Source of the DNA: Oceanobacillus jordanicus
GTDB taxonomy: Bacteria > Bacillota > Bacilli > Bacillales > Amphibacillaceae
NCBI RefSeq assembly: GCF_022095695.1
Contig: NZ_JAIFZM010000016.1
Span: 1 to 64,000 of the forward strand
DNA: 64,000 nt
Direction: 5' to 3'
Under the pieces are notes generated by a model. It did no database searches. It had not been told where the DNA came from and saw only the letters and a program-made list of their open reading frames with translations. Below, one piece after another: positions 10,661 to 19,721 of the stretch. Both the position numbers and the translations under genes were made by a program. The stretch's first letter is position 1; the number at the start of each line of letters is the position of its first letter.

Positions 10661-12055
10661 CTACATGTTGCCATTTTCATAGTGTAATTGAATATACGAA
10701 GCAGAGTTCGACTTTCTTTTGGGGTATCCCTTTTTAAGGCCGATAAGCCAGAGAATTTCCCCATTATTATCTGTTACAATTGGCCAGGTATCCCTCTCAT
10801 TTCTTGGGATTTTTGCATCGATAAAGATGTCTTTTACTTTTTTACTTCCATTCAAACCTTTCCAACGCATCTTATCACCAAATTGCCGTGTTCTAATATG
10901 TAATGGTAAAGCTACCTGATCCATACTACAAAAATATGTAAGCTCGTCCTCCTCTGTACACTTATTAACGGACAAAGCCGTAACGGTCGATCCGTCTGGT
11001 AAGGAAACCTTCCCTGGTATCTCCATTATGTTATGAAACGTGTCGCCTTGCTCCTGTTGCGTTTCAAAATAAAACCGTACATTTGCATAGGACTTTTCCA
11101 ACTTTAAATGGTGGGGGAAATCAATTTGGACATTGCTTTTTTCACTTTGTAATAATGAGAAAAAATGCGCTTCGTGTACATAAGATAGGTTCTTTGGCAA
11201 ATCTTCATACAGATAATTTAATATTAGATGAAAGGCACGTCTTTGTAAAGCGCGGGGGTACTGCTTGAAGCTATTAATTTCAAACATGGCTTCACAATTG
11301 GAGAGATTAGTTCCAACCACAGCTTTAACCATATTTTTAGCTTCCATCTGGAGGAAGTTTTCATCCTCTTGAAGGGTTTCACTTAAGTGCTGCATTGTTG
11401 TATGTATATTACTGTTTTTTTCTTTTATTAATGGTAGAACTTGTTTTCTAAAATAATTCCGTGTGTAATTTATCTCATTGTTAGAAGGATCTATTCTCGG
11501 AACGATTTGTTCTGCAACACAGTAGGCTTCAATTTCTTTTTTGGTGACACAGAGAAATGGTCTAATAATTCTACCTGTCGCAAAGGTTCTTTTAACAGGA
11601 ATCCCTGATAAAGTGTTTGAGCTTGCTGAACGGACAAATTCCATTAACATTGTCTCGACTTGGTCATCCCCGTGATGACCCAACGCTAGATAGGATGCAT
11701 TAAAACGTTGCATTTGTTCAGCAAAGAACTGATAACGAAGCTCCCTCGCAGCAATTTGGGTTCCAAGGTGGTGTGTTTCTTTATACGCAGGAACGTCCAA
11801 AGAAGTTCCAACAAATTGAATATCCCACTGCTTGCACATTTCCTTTACATAGTGAAGGTCCTCCAAGGACTCCTCTCCCCGTAATTGATGGTCTACAGAA
11901 ATTGCAATGAGTTTAAGCTGCCACTCCTTTCGCAAACTTTTAAGAAAGTGTAAAAGCGCCATGGAGTCAGGCCCCCCGGACACCCCTATAAGGACGGTAG
12001 CATTCATTGTAAGTAACTGTTTTCCCTTTATAAAAGAAAGGATTGTGTTTTTCAT
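10661..12055 (-). CDS. tilS: tRNA(Ile)-lysidine synthase
   Basis: Converts the wobble cytidine of the CAU-anticodon tRNA-Ile to lysidine, so that it reads AUA; essential. The PP-loop ATPase motif SGGPDS is at residues 26-31, and [16 protein letters not shown] follows. The C-terminal substrate-binding domain has [21 protein letters not shown] chose ATG 12055, with GGAG 9 bases upstream; the TTG at 12070 overlaps that site. 464 residues. Confidence 0.96.
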   Translation of the reverse strand: MKNTILSFIKGKQLLTMNATVLIGVSGGPDSMALLHFLKSLRKEWQLKLIAISVDHQLRGEESLEDLHYVKEMCKQWDIQFVGTSLDVPAYKETHHLGTQIAARELRYQFFAEQMQRFNASYLALGHHGDDQVETMLMEFVRSASSNTLSGIPVKRTFATGRIIRPFLCVTKKEIEAYCVAEQIVPRIDPSNNEINYTRNYFRKQVLPLIKEKNSNIHTTMQHLSETLQEDENFLQMEAKNMVKAVVGTNLSNCEAMFEINSFKQYPRALQRRAFHLILNYLYEDLPKNLSYVHEAHFFSLLQSEKSNVQIDFPHHLKLEKSYANVRFYFETQQEQGDTFHNIMEIPGKVSLPDGSTVTALSVNKCTEEDELTYFCSMDQVALPLHIRTRQFGDKMRWKGLNGSKKVKDIFIDAKIPRNERDTWPIVTDNNGEILWLIGLKKGYPKRKSNSASYIQLHYENGNM

Positions 12056-12139
12056 TATGTGCATCTCCAACTAACCCATTTTTGTTCATCCTATCACAGA
12101 ATTAGCAGGGAATAAAGCAAGCTCCACTGCTGAACCAGA

Positions 12140-13081
12140 CTATAAAAGCAGGGATAACAAATAGTAGCCAACAGCTAAGAAGGTTAAGCCGCCTATTTCC
12201 ATTGCAACCGGTTTTGTCGATTTCGTCTTTTTCCTACTCTGGGTACGAGTTTGTGTTTGTTTATGGTGTTGAACCCTTTGTAACAGCTGTATTAGTTCTC
12301 TTTTCATATCAGCACTTGAAGTGTATTTGCCAATTAACGCTTTTTTCAATACATGACGATATGGTGTAAGTGCTTTTACCTCATTGATTTTTCGCATTAA
12401 AGTTGCTTCTGGGTTGGCCCCTTTTTCAAACCGCTTTGGATAATATACATGTAAGAACACCATCACAAAGGCGAATAAATCATAGCTCGGTTCAGCCTTT
12501 CTTGTCCCCATTCCCCAATATCCCCGATCATAAAACTCAGTGTACTCCTTAATTGCTCGACCAATTTGTGTGGTTCCTCCCACATCCACCCACCGAAGCC
12601 TTGGCGGTGTCTGGATGACCATCAAGTTCTCTGTCTTTAAATCACCGAAAACCCATCCAGACTGATGAAGTTTGTTTAGATCCTCCAAAAGCTGGAGCAT
12701 GAAAACGCCAAGCCATTCTTTCCCCTGCTGTTGAATAAAGGCACCTAAGGGTTCTCCCTTTAAGTATTCCATGACATAAAAGGAATACTTTGCCCCAAGC
12801 GGGGATGCCCAATCATCGACATCCAATAAATAAGGCCCAAGACGAGTACCCTGGACCTTTTCAAGTGATTTTAGTACATTGACCTCTACCGTCATTGATG
12901 TGCTATTGTCACTAATTTTTAGTGCGGCAGGTCGTCCATTGACATCACATAAGTAGACGGAGCCGATTGCACCTGCTCCAAGCTTTTTCTTAATTAGATA
13001 TTTCTTTTTGTGCCATTTACCTTCAATGAACATCCCTGGTCTAACTTCCGAATCATGCTTCTTCCAATCCTGCTTCATCAT
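12140..13081 (-). CDS. yabT: Sporulation Ser/Thr protein kinase YabT
   Basis: Hanks-type kinase with a G-loop GAGAIGSV (35-42), ATP lysine K55, catalytic segment FGDLKTENL (D147, N152) and a metal-binding DVGG (166-169) in place of DFG. The FGD and DVG variants look characteristic of YabT rather than of decay. The C-terminal 23 residues are one membrane segment preceded by a very basic linker; a DNA-bound, membrane-tethered kinase is the B. subtilis model. The gene overlaps yabS by 29 bases. Confidence 0.92.
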   Translation of the reverse strand: MMKQDWKKHDSEVRPGMFIEGKWHKKKYLIKKKLGAGAIGSVYLCDVNGRPAALKISDNSTSMTVEVNVLKSLEKVQGTRLGPYLLDVDDWASPLGAKYSFYVMEYLKGEPLGAFIQQQGKEWLGVFMLQLLEDLNKLHQSGWVFGDLKTENLMVIQTPPRLRWVDVGGTTQIGRAIKEYTEFYDRGYWGMGTRKAEPSYDLFAFVMVFLHVYYPKRFEKGANPEATLMRKINEVKALTPYRHVLKKALIGKYTSSADMKRELIQLLQRVQHHKQTQTRTQSRKKTKSTKPVAMEIGGLTFLAVGYYLLSLLL

Positions 13082-13790
13082 CCCTGAAGCTCCTTAATAA
13101 GGTTTTCTTTCCAAACTGATACATTGCTTCCCTAATCGCTGGACCTGTTGGTGTAATACCACCACTCGTTAGCTTTGGAAAGATAGTGGAAATGGAATCA
13201 AGTCTCGGAGACCAGTCAAATACTTTTTCCATATCCTTGCGTTTACCAGGGAAACTAAAAATGCTGAACCGATTCCGTCCGATTCTTGCATTTAAGCTGA
13301 GCGAAAGATCGATTAATGCTTCCTTCACTGTCTCAAGTTTATCATGCATACTGGCGCTTGTATCAACGAGTACAAGTACTTCCAGGTCACATGTCTCCCC
13401 CATATCCTCCACAACTTCCATAATTTCTCCTCGTTTTTCCGGATCAAGGTCTTCCATGGATTGCTCTGAGCCGAGTATTTGCTTTAGTTCCTTGTTTACA
13501 AAGCCTTGCAATGTTTGCGTCATAGCCTGTTTTGTAACCATCTGTACAGTTTGGGATAGGGATTGCTTATAGACAAGCTGACTTACCCCGCCGCCTGATT
13601 GCGCGATCTCCTCGACTTCTTGTAACCCTTCTGTCTCTTCTGTGTGTGTATCTTCCATAATCCCAATTACATTTACGGTGATACCTTGCTGATTTGCAAG
13701 CGCAGCAGTAGCAGCTGGGTCTTCCCCCTTATTAGAACATCCGTCTGTTATAAGTAATATTTGCTTTATCGTACCTTTTTTCAAAACCAT
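13053..13790 (-). CDS. yabS: VWA-domain protein YabS
   Basis: A 245-residue protein with a von Willebrand A metal-site motif DTSAS at 143-147 and a matching late GGITPTGPAI. A second, N-terminal half-domain has LLITDGCSN at 13-20. This looks like two VWA-like pieces in one short protein. No signal peptide or membrane segment is seen. It lies between spoIIE and yabT, as in B. subtilis. The function is unknown; sporulation is implied only by context. Confidence 0.88.
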   Translation of the reverse strand: MVLKKGTIKQILLITDGCSNKGEDPAATAALANQQGITVNVIGIMEDTHTEETEGLQEVEEIAQSGGGVSQLVYKQSLSQTVQMVTKQAMTQTLQGFVNKELKQILGSEQSMEDLDPEKRGEIMEVVEDMGETCDLEVLVLVDTSASMHDKLETVKEALIDLSLSLNARIGRNRFSIFSFPGKRKDMEKVFDWSPRLDSISTIFPKLTSGGITPTGPAIREAMYQFGKKTLLRSFRDDEAGLEEA

Positions 13791-13867
13791 CTACCTCCCG
13801 TTTATTCCAGTAACATCATCGCCAGAAAAAGGAAGGTTTATACATTTTCACAAGCCATATTCCTACT

Positions 13868-16318
13868 CTATTGCGCTTTGTCACGATAAACAGGAACTGC
13901 TGCCCATTCTGGTTTGTTCTCGGTAATCTTAGCCACAAGCACGGTCATATCATCTTCAATTTCACCAGCGCGTGTCCGAACAACCTCCTCTAGTAATAAA
14001 TCAGCAATTTCTTGAGGATCCTCTGTCTTCATTTCACGGATTTTTCGTTTTAACCACATATCTGTGTTTTCCACATGCTTTGGACCATCAAATATTCCGT
14101 CACTCATCATAATAAGGACATCCCCCGCCATAAGCTGATCATTCACGATGTCTACATCGAACTCCTGAATAATTCCCATTGGTAAATTGCTTGCCTCCAC
14201 GCGAATAAGCTTGTCTCCTCGTTTAATGAAACTTGGTGATGAACCAATTTTTAAAAAGCGAACAAACGCATTATGCAAATCGATCACTGCTAGGTCTAAT
14301 GTGGCGAACATCTCATCCGTTGTTCTTAAGGAAAGAATAGAATTAATAGACTTGATAGCTACCTTCTCTGGAATACCGGTCTGCAAAATTTGCTGTAAGA
14401 GTCTTAATGTTTCCATGCTTTCCTCTCTGGCACGTTTTCCGTTCCCCATTCCATCGCTAATTGCCATAGCGTATTTCCCTGCACCAAGCTCTATTGTTGT
14501 AAAGCTATCACCTGATACAAGTCCTCCACCCTTCGCTGCATTGGAGGCACCTGTTTCCACAACAAACGCTTTTGCTGAGCCAAAGGAGATGTAACTATAC
14601 CCATTTGGGAATGGCGAAATCTCCTCTTCCTTCACGATAATCATTTCGTTTAATATATCTGAGAGAACAGGTGCAATCAGCTTAGAGCCCTCTCCGTTAT
14701 AACTATAAAAACTAACCGTCATATCGATGTCCACACTGCCTTTTTCAAGACGGTAGATGTCAAGCTTTTCAAGATCTATTCCCATATGCTTCAGTGCATT
14801 AATAATTTGCACCTCCTGCTGCTCATGCTGCTGCCTTTCTTTTAAAATCTCTTTTGCAAAGTCATCCATTACCTCCGAAACACCTTGTAATTGATCTGCT
14901 ACCAACCGCTTGCTTCCCATTACTTGTTGTTTCAACCTTCTATTTGCTTCCAAGAAGGACGTTTCCTCTTTCATTGCTTCTACTACCTTCTTAGATTTGA
15001 CACAGTAATTTTCAAACTCCCTGGCTACTTTTCGGTTTGGCTCATTTCCTTCCGCCATATCCTCTTTCATTTCTTCCATATAAGCATAGGTCTTATCAAA
15101 CTGCTTCTGCCAGCAGCGTTCCTTCATAAAGCAGGTCTGACATGTTTTCTCTGTCACCTGGCTTAGAAAATAGTCTGTTTCTCGCTTTGAATCCTCTTCT
15201 TCCAGTTCGGGTGGATCCATGGTGTTAAAGCTTTTCGATAGGGCTTCAAACACATCGGAAAACTGCTCGACACGTTTTGCCGTCACATTGCGGACTTTTT
15301 GTAAATACTGTTCTTGCTCTTTCGTGTATTCTTCTGTTCCAGGGATATAGCGGGCAATCCGTTTAAAGATACTTGCTGGCGTTAGTAGGAATAAGACGAT
15401 CGCCATAGATGACTCTATGATGGATGGTACAACATTGGCAGCATCACCATAAATGCCAATTAGAAAAGTACCGACAAGTAAACCAGCAGCCACCCCTGGC
15501 TTCTTCCCTTCCTTAAGTAAGCCACCAAGTAGGCCAGAAAATGCGAGCAAGCTCATCTGATAAAGATTGGCTACATTCGCAAGGGATAGAATTAGCCCCG
15601 CTACTACCCCAACGGTAGAACCAATCGCTGCACCTCCAACAAACGATAATAGCAATACAAAGTATCTAGACAAAACCTGCTCCGCCGAGGCACCATATAG
15701 CTCCCATCCAATTGTACCTGTGAGAATGGATGCTATAAGAATAATCACACAGACAATTTCTTCATTTTTCAAACTCGGTTTATAACGTTTAGGGGATAAA
15801 AGTGGGATACTCTGCATAAAGATTAATACAAGGACCGTTCCCAGAACACCCTCGACAAAGAGTAGCAACCATTCATAGGAGCTTAACTGCCCATTAAGAG
15901 AATATAGAAATAGACGGGTTGCCACTGTGGAAGAAAAGACAAATAGAGGAATAAGGATCTGCTGCCTTTTGACTTTCTTAAAAAACCCGGCCATTAAAAT
16001 AAATAACAATATAGCAATAGAAAGAAAAATACTTTGCGGGATTGAATAAGTTAACGCACCCGCTAAAACAGCGAGAAGGGATCTGGCTGTTTTTTCTCGA
16101 TGAACAAACCACATCGTTGCGAGAAACGCTACTGCAAAAGGCGATACTGCAGAAAGGATAACAGCTCGTCCCAACAGAAAGCCAACAATGTAGTAGAGTA
16201 TCCCTTTATCCAAAAACAGCGTTGAAACTTTAGTATGGACCTTTCTTCGAAGCGCTTTCACCTTATTACCATTCTCTGCTCCATATACACCAGGATCTAT
16301 CCCAGAAATTGAACTCAT
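13868..16318 (-). CDS. spoIIE: Stage II sporulation phosphatase SpoIIE
   Basis: Membrane PP2C phosphatase that dephosphorylates SpoIIAA and so frees sigma-F in the forespore; it also acts at the polar septum. The N-terminal 330 residues hold about ten membrane segments. A cytoplasmic central region carries a cysteine cluster (CQTCFMKERCW near 390). The PP2C domain has AISDGMGNGKRAREES and a late VLIMMSDGIFDGP metal motif. 816 residues against 827 in B. subtilis. ATG 16318 has GGGAG upstream. Confidence 0.98.
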   Translation of the reverse strand: MSSISGIDPGVYGAENGNKVKALRRKVHTKVSTLFLDKGILYYIVGFLLGRAVILSAVSPFAVAFLATMWFVHREKTARSLLAVLAGALTYSIPQSIFLSIAILLFILMAGFFKKVKRQQILIPLFVFSSTVATRLFLYSLNGQLSSYEWLLLFVEGVLGTVLVLIFMQSIPLLSPKRYKPSLKNEEIVCVIILIASILTGTIGWELYGASAEQVLSRYFVLLLSFVGGAAIGSTVGVVAGLILSLANVANLYQMSLLAFSGLLGGLLKEGKKPGVAAGLLVGTFLIGIYGDAANVVPSIIESSMAIVLFLLTPASIFKRIARYIPGTEEYTKEQEQYLQKVRNVTAKRVEQFSDVFEALSKSFNTMDPPELEEEDSKRETDYFLSQVTEKTCQTCFMKERCWQKQFDKTYAYMEEMKEDMAEGNEPNRKVAREFENYCVKSKKVVEAMKEETSFLEANRRLKQQVMGSKRLVADQLQGVSEVMDDFAKEILKERQQHEQQEVQIINALKHMGIDLEKLDIYRLEKGSVDIDMTVSFYSYNGEGSKLIAPVLSDILNEMIIVKEEEISPFPNGYSYISFGSAKAFVVETGASNAAKGGGLVSGDSFTTIELGAGKYAMAISDGMGNGKRAREESMETLRLLQQILQTGIPEKVAIKSINSILSLRTTDEMFATLDLAVIDLHNAFVRFLKIGSSPSFIKRGDKLIRVEASNLPMGIIQEFDVDIVNDQLMAGDVLIMMSDGIFDGPKHVENTDMWLKRKIREMKTEDPQEIADLLLEEVVRTRAGEIEDDMTVLVAKITENKPEWAAVPVYRDKAQ

Positions 16319-16348
16319 ATAAAACCACTCCCGTCATTAGTGAGGTTA

Positions 16349-16415
16349 ATTAAACCACATTATGACTTCTTTTTTTGTCAAAACAACAGAGCAGGTCCCA
16401 TAAATCGTTCGACGT
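16349..16415 (-). promoter_or_regulatory. Spo0A-controlled spoIIE promoter with 21-bp spacer
   Basis: On the minus strand TTGACA (16376-16381), a 21-base spacer and TTTAAT (16349-16354). The over-long spacer is the known peculiarity of Spo0A-activated sigma-A promoters of spoIIE and spoIIG. A 0A-like core GTCGAA lies about 30 bases upstream (within 16407-16415). A second, TTTGTCAAAA on the other strand, overlaps the -35. Confidence 0.75.
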
Positions 16416-16656
16416 CTTTTTAGTACTTCAGCAGAGTTCTACATGGTAAGAAGTTTTTTGTCTGCAGGCAGTAACCCATTACATAGCGCAATTTAGTCGA
16501 TAAACCACCTAATTATGATTTCGCTTTAAGAAAATTTCATTGCCGAATCAGCTGAGGTTATGGCGAAACGAAGTATTTATAACTTCACATGTTACATAAG
16601 CTGCGTAATTCCCTTTCACAGAAAATAATTACTTTTATATTTCTAGTAAAAACCCC

Positions 16657-16716
16657 TTGCCAAAGTATCCACTATTTCATATAATACTTCTTATGCCGAA
16701 ATGTTCGTGCATGAAC
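16657..16716 (+). promoter_or_regulatory. Promoter and candidate operator of the marR/efflux pair
   Basis: TTGCCA (16657-16662), 17-base spacer, TATAAT (16680-16685). A near-palindrome GTTCGTGCATGAAC (16703-16716) sits in the early transcribed region, where a MarR repressor would block transcription. Between this promoter and the spoIIE promoter (about 16416-16656) I see nothing recognisable. Confidence 0.6.
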
Positions 16717-16742
16717 TAATTTACAACTAGGAGTTGAATTGC

Positions 16743-17189
16743 ATGGATAACGAAGAAAAGATCAGGCACATTACGTATTCCTTTCGCAAGATGCACAATA
16801 TCTTCCATAAGCAGATGTGGCATCATGCCAATGAGCTTGGTGTTACAGTAGTGCAGTTACAAATCCTTAAAATATTGGATGATGAACCAAACCTTAGTTT
16901 GGCTCAATTATGCGAACGAATGAATAGTGGAAAGAGCGCTGTTTCCACTACCGTTGATCGATTAGTAAAGGCAAATTACATCCAGCGAGAACATTCTAAA
17001 GCTGACAGAAGGGCCATTGTTCTGAGTTTAACCCCGCTCGGAAAAGAAAAAAAAGAGGAAACGCATGCATTATATTTTAAACGGCTGGATCCGTTAGGAG
17101 AAATTAGTGAACAAGACTTAGAAGAACTGTTGCGTTTGCATCAGTTAGTTCAAGAAAAAATGAAATTAATCGGAGATGATATACAATGA
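16743..17189 (+). CDS. MarR-family transcriptional regulator
   Basis: A 148-residue winged-helix repressor. The HTH and wing are SLAQLCERMNSGKSAVSTTV and the later DRRAIVLSLTPLGKE, the canonical MarR wing. ATG 16743 has AGGAG 9 bases upstream. Its stop overlaps the start of the efflux gene by 4 bases, so the pair is an operon and autoregulation of the pump by this protein is likely. The pair is on the opposite strand to its neighbours and is absent from the B. subtilis equivalent position, so it is an insertion. Confidence 0.9.
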   Translation: MDNEEKIRHITYSFRKMHNIFHKQMWHHANELGVTVVQLQILKILDDEPNLSLAQLCERMNSGKSAVSTTVDRLVKANYIQREHSKADRRAIVLSLTPLGKEKKEETHALYFKRLDPLGEISEQDLEELLRLHQLVQEKMKLIGDDIQ

Positions 17190-18721
17190 AAGATCGTTCA
17201 GCATATGTAGAGGCTTCAGAGGTACCTAAAAAACCCATAATATTCGTTATGGTCATGGGTGCATTTGTTGCTATCTTAAACCAAACACTTTTGAATATAG
17301 CATTACCAGTCATGATTGTAGATATGGATATGTCAGCAAACGCTGCACAATCCCTGACGACGATTTTCATGCTGGTTAACGGAATTCTTATTCCCATAAC
17401 CGCTTTTCTTATGGAGAAGTTTTCAACAAGGCATTTGTTCCTTACAGCAATGTCCTTATTTGCTCTCGGAACACTAATTTGTGGATTATCATTTTCTTTC
17501 CCAACGCTTCTGGCCGGACGTGTCGTACAAGCATCTGGTGCTGGAATAATGATGCCACTCCTAATGAATGTCATCCTAAGCCTATTTAGTATTGAAAAAC
17601 GTGGTGCAGCCATGGGATATATTGGTCTAGCAATGATGTTTGCCCCAGCCATTGGTCCAACACTATCAGGGATCATTGTGCAAAATTATTCTTGGCGTGT
17701 ACTATTCTTTATTGTATTCCCAATTGTCGTAATCGATATTATCCTTGCCTATTTCTTATTACGAAATGTAACCAAACTATCTAATCCAAAAGTAGATGTT
17801 AAGTCCATCGTCCTTTCCACATTCGCCTTTGGCGGCCTGCTTTATGGGTTTAGTAGTGCAGGAGAAAAGGGATGGGGAAGTCTTACTGTTATTTTGACAC
17901 TTGCAATTGGTGCAGCTATTATGTTTTTCTTTGTTCGAAGACAGCTTCGCATGAAAACACCAATGCTTGAGTTTCGCGTATTTAAATACAATATGTTCTC
18001 TCTAACTACAGTTATCAGCGTAGTAGTAACCATGGCCATGTTTGCAGCCATGATCCTAATTCCAATCTATTTACAAAACATCCGTGGTTTCTCACCACTT
18101 GAGTCTGGTCTATTGCTATTGCCCGGCGCTTTAATTTCAGCAATCATGTCACCTATTACTGGTAAACTATTTGATAAAATTGGCGCCCGTCCACTGGCTT
18201 TAGTCGGTTTATTCCTTACAGCAGTGACAACCTATTTCTTTGCAAACCTGACTGACAGCACAGGATATTATTCCATGATGGCATTATATACTGCACGAAT
18301 GATCGGTATTTCCATGATTATGATGCCCATTATGACCGCTGGGTTAAATCAGCTTCCAAGACGACTTTATTCTCACGGTACCGCGATGGCCAATACCTTA
18401 CGCCAAATGTCTGGTTCAATTGGTACAGCCTTTTTAGTTACAGTAATGAGTGCCCAAACAGCCAAACATATACCAGAATTTATGCCGGCTACTGGGATGC
18501 CTACAGAAAAACAAATGGGGGTTATCGAAAACCTTGCTACTATCGAAGGAATTAACGATGCCTTTACAGTGGCAACCGTCTTTGCATTAATTGGGTTCGC
18601 TCTCTCCTTCTTTATCAAAAAGACAAAACCAGTCGAAGAAGATGAAGCCTACAATAAGCAAATGGCAGATAAAACTGCAGCTAAAATGCAAACCCGTACG
18701 AATCTACAAACAGACAAGTAA
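17186..18721 (+). CDS. MFS multidrug efflux transporter, EmrB/QacA (DHA2) type
   Basis: A 511-residue membrane protein with about 14 hydrophobic segments, the DHA2 drug:proton antiporter layout. Motif A of the family is LMEKFSTRHLF near residue 70, motif C is in GLAMMFAPAIGPTLSG, and a late GKLFDKIGARPL is the repeated motif A. The substrate cannot be read from the sequence. It is coupled to the MarR gene upstream and followed by a strong terminator at 18905-18946. Confidence 0.9.
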   Translation: MKDRSAYVEASEVPKKPIIFVMVMGAFVAILNQTLLNIALPVMIVDMDMSANAAQSLTTIFMLVNGILIPITAFLMEKFSTRHLFLTAMSLFALGTLICGLSFSFPTLLAGRVVQASGAGIMMPLLMNVILSLFSIEKRGAAMGYIGLAMMFAPAIGPTLSGIIVQNYSWRVLFFIVFPIVVIDIILAYFLLRNVTKLSNPKVDVKSIVLSTFAFGGLLYGFSSAGEKGWGSLTVILTLAIGAAIMFFFVRRQLRMKTPMLEFRVFKYNMFSLTTVISVVVTMAMFAAMILIPIYLQNIRGFSPLESGLLLLPGALISAIMSPITGKLFDKIGARPLALVGLFLTAVTTYFFANLTDSTGYYSMMALYTARMIGISMIMMPIMTAGLNQLPRRLYSHGTAMANTLRQMSGSIGTAFLVTVMSAQTAKHIPEFMPATGMPTEKQMGVIENLATIEGINDAFTVATVFALIGFALSFFIKKTKPVEEDEAYNKQMADKTAAKMQTRTNLQTDK

Positions 18722-18731
18722 GAAGGGAAAT

Positions 18732-18900
18732 GTCAGCGTTGGCCGGCAAGGCCGGTTTTAGTCGACCTACCTTTATAGGATGAATCGATGATACGCTTTT
18801 CGCCGGGAATCCCCTTGCGATTTGAACGTCATGCCCCCGCCATGATGGGCATACGTGTTAAGGAGCAAAACCCTTATCAGGGAAGGGCGATGTGTGCGAC
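18732..18900 (-). repeat. Modular intergenic repeat, copy A
   Basis: The minus strand carries the 44-base core at 18732-18775 (GGTAGGTCGACT, then CGGCCTTGCCGGCCAACG), shared with 30063-30105 and 46161-46203. Flanking hairpin-rich sequence on the right (to about 18900) is more diverged. It is the only copy in reverse orientation. Confidence 0.75.
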
Positions 18901-18904
18901 ATTG

Positions 18905-18946
18905 TAGGATGCCTCCTTCAAATGGGAGGCATCCTATCATTTTTTC
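18905..18946 (+). terminator. Terminator of the marR/efflux operon
   Basis: 12-bp stem TAGGATGCCTCC / GGAGGCATCCTA followed by TCATTTTTTC. Confidence 0.85.
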
Positions 18947-18956
18947 TCAAAATCTA

Positions 18957-18985
18957 TTGACACATGGGCTGTCCTGATGTATTAT
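18957..18985 (+). promoter_or_regulatory. Sigma-A promoter of tRNA-Met
   Basis: TTGACA (18957-18962), 17-base spacer, TATTAT (18980-18985), 20 bases before the tRNA. The tRNA is therefore transcribed alone. Confidence 0.8.
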
Positions 18986-19005
18986 ATTTTTTGTTGACTT
19001 ATTTT

Positions 19006-19079
19006 GGCGGCGTAGCTCAGCTGGCGAGAGCGTACGGTTCATACCCGTGAGGTCGTGGGTTCGATCCCCTCCGCCGCTA
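19006..19079 (+). tRNA. tRNA-Met (CAU), elongator type
   Basis: Cloverleaf: acceptor GGCGGCG / CGCCGCT (one G-U), D arm GCTC/GAGC, anticodon arm ACGG-TTCATAC-CCGT with CAT anticodon, T loop TTCGATC, discriminator A. The CCA end is not encoded (TCA follows). It closely resembles the elongator tRNA-Met found at this place in B. subtilis. The T stem GTGGG/CCCTC has a U-U mismatch at its second pair. The tRNA-Glu that accompanies it in B. subtilis is absent. Confidence 0.95.
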
Positions 19080-19086
19080 TCACTTA

Positions 19087-19114
19087 CCCCTCTGCATGAT
19101 GCAGAGGGGTTTTT
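19087..19114 (+). terminator. Terminator of tRNA-Met
   Basis: 11-bp stem CCCCTCTGCAT / ATGCAGAGGGG followed by TTTTT. Confidence 0.9.
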
Positions 19115-19140
19115 ATTTTGCCATTTCTAAGTTATAAATT

Positions 19141-19180
19141 AAAAAACAGGAATCACCACAGCTGGTGATTCCTGTTTTTT
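19141..19180 (-). terminator. Terminator of yabR (bidirectional)
   Basis: 18-bp perfect stem beginning AAAAAACAGGAATCACCA with loop CAGC and its complement, giving a T-run on either strand. Confidence 0.85.
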
Positions 19181-19214
19181 ATCTTCATAGAGCATTGTCT
19201 ATAGACAGCAACTG

Positions 19215-19601
19215 CTATCCTCTCTTAGCACCCCGTCCTCCGCGTTTGGATTCCGTGTGTTTCTTCAAAGAGGATAAACGGTCTTCAGAGTCTTTAAGGA
19301 AACGATTCATTTTAGATTCAAATGACTCTGTACGCTCCCTCGTATCACGTTGCGGACGCTTTGGTTTGTCTTTTGCTTTCTTGATCGACAGTCCAATCTT
19401 GCCATCCTTCCCGACATTAATTACTTTGACCGTAACTTCATCACCCACACTCAGGTGTTCGTTAATGTCTTTGACATAGTTATCGGCAACCTCACTAATG
19501 TGTACGAGCCCAGTAGTGCCTTCTTTCAGCTCCACAAAAGCCCCAAAATTAGTGATCCCTGTTACCTTTCCCTGCAACTTGCTGCCTACTTCGATTGACA
19601 T
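19215..19601 (-). CDS. yabR: S1 RNA-binding domain protein YabR
   Basis: Residues 1-72 are one S1 domain (GSKLQGKVTGITNFGAFVEL, TGLVHISEVAD, KIGLSIKKAKD). It is followed by a basic tail ending in RGGRGAKRG, probably disordered and RNA-binding. 128 residues. The position next to divIC matches B. subtilis. The role is presumably in translation or RNA metabolism; no specific target is visible. Confidence 0.92.
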   Translation of the reverse strand: MSIEVGSKLQGKVTGITNFGAFVELKEGTTGLVHISEVADNYVKDINEHLSVGDEVTVKVINVGKDGKIGLSIKKAKDKPKRPQRDTRERTESFESKMNRFLKDSEDRLSSLKKHTESKRGGRGAKRG

Positions 19602-19626
19602 AAAAAAATGCTCCTCCTTAAAATTT

Positions 19627-19660
19627 TAAAAAAAACGAGCAATCTTTCATCCTCGTTTTT
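19627..19660 (-). terminator. Terminator downstream of divIC
   Basis: Stem AAAACGAG / CTCGTTTT; on the minus strand it ends in a run of T. It separates divIC from yabR. Confidence 0.65.
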
Positions 19661-19721
19661 AATGTGCTACATAAAACACAAATGCTTTGTATTATATTAT
19701 AGCGAAGCTTTCAAAAGTGTG

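Noticed and set aside
12140-13081. YabT as a degenerate pseudokinase because HRD and DFG are altered
   Set aside because: The FGD and DVGG forms are, from memory, also those of active B. subtilis YabT, and the lysine, aspartate and asparagine needed for catalysis are present.
17104-17676. Open frame of 190 codons opposite the marR/efflux genes
   Set aside because: It lies antisense to two well-supported coding genes with clear family motifs and has no start context.
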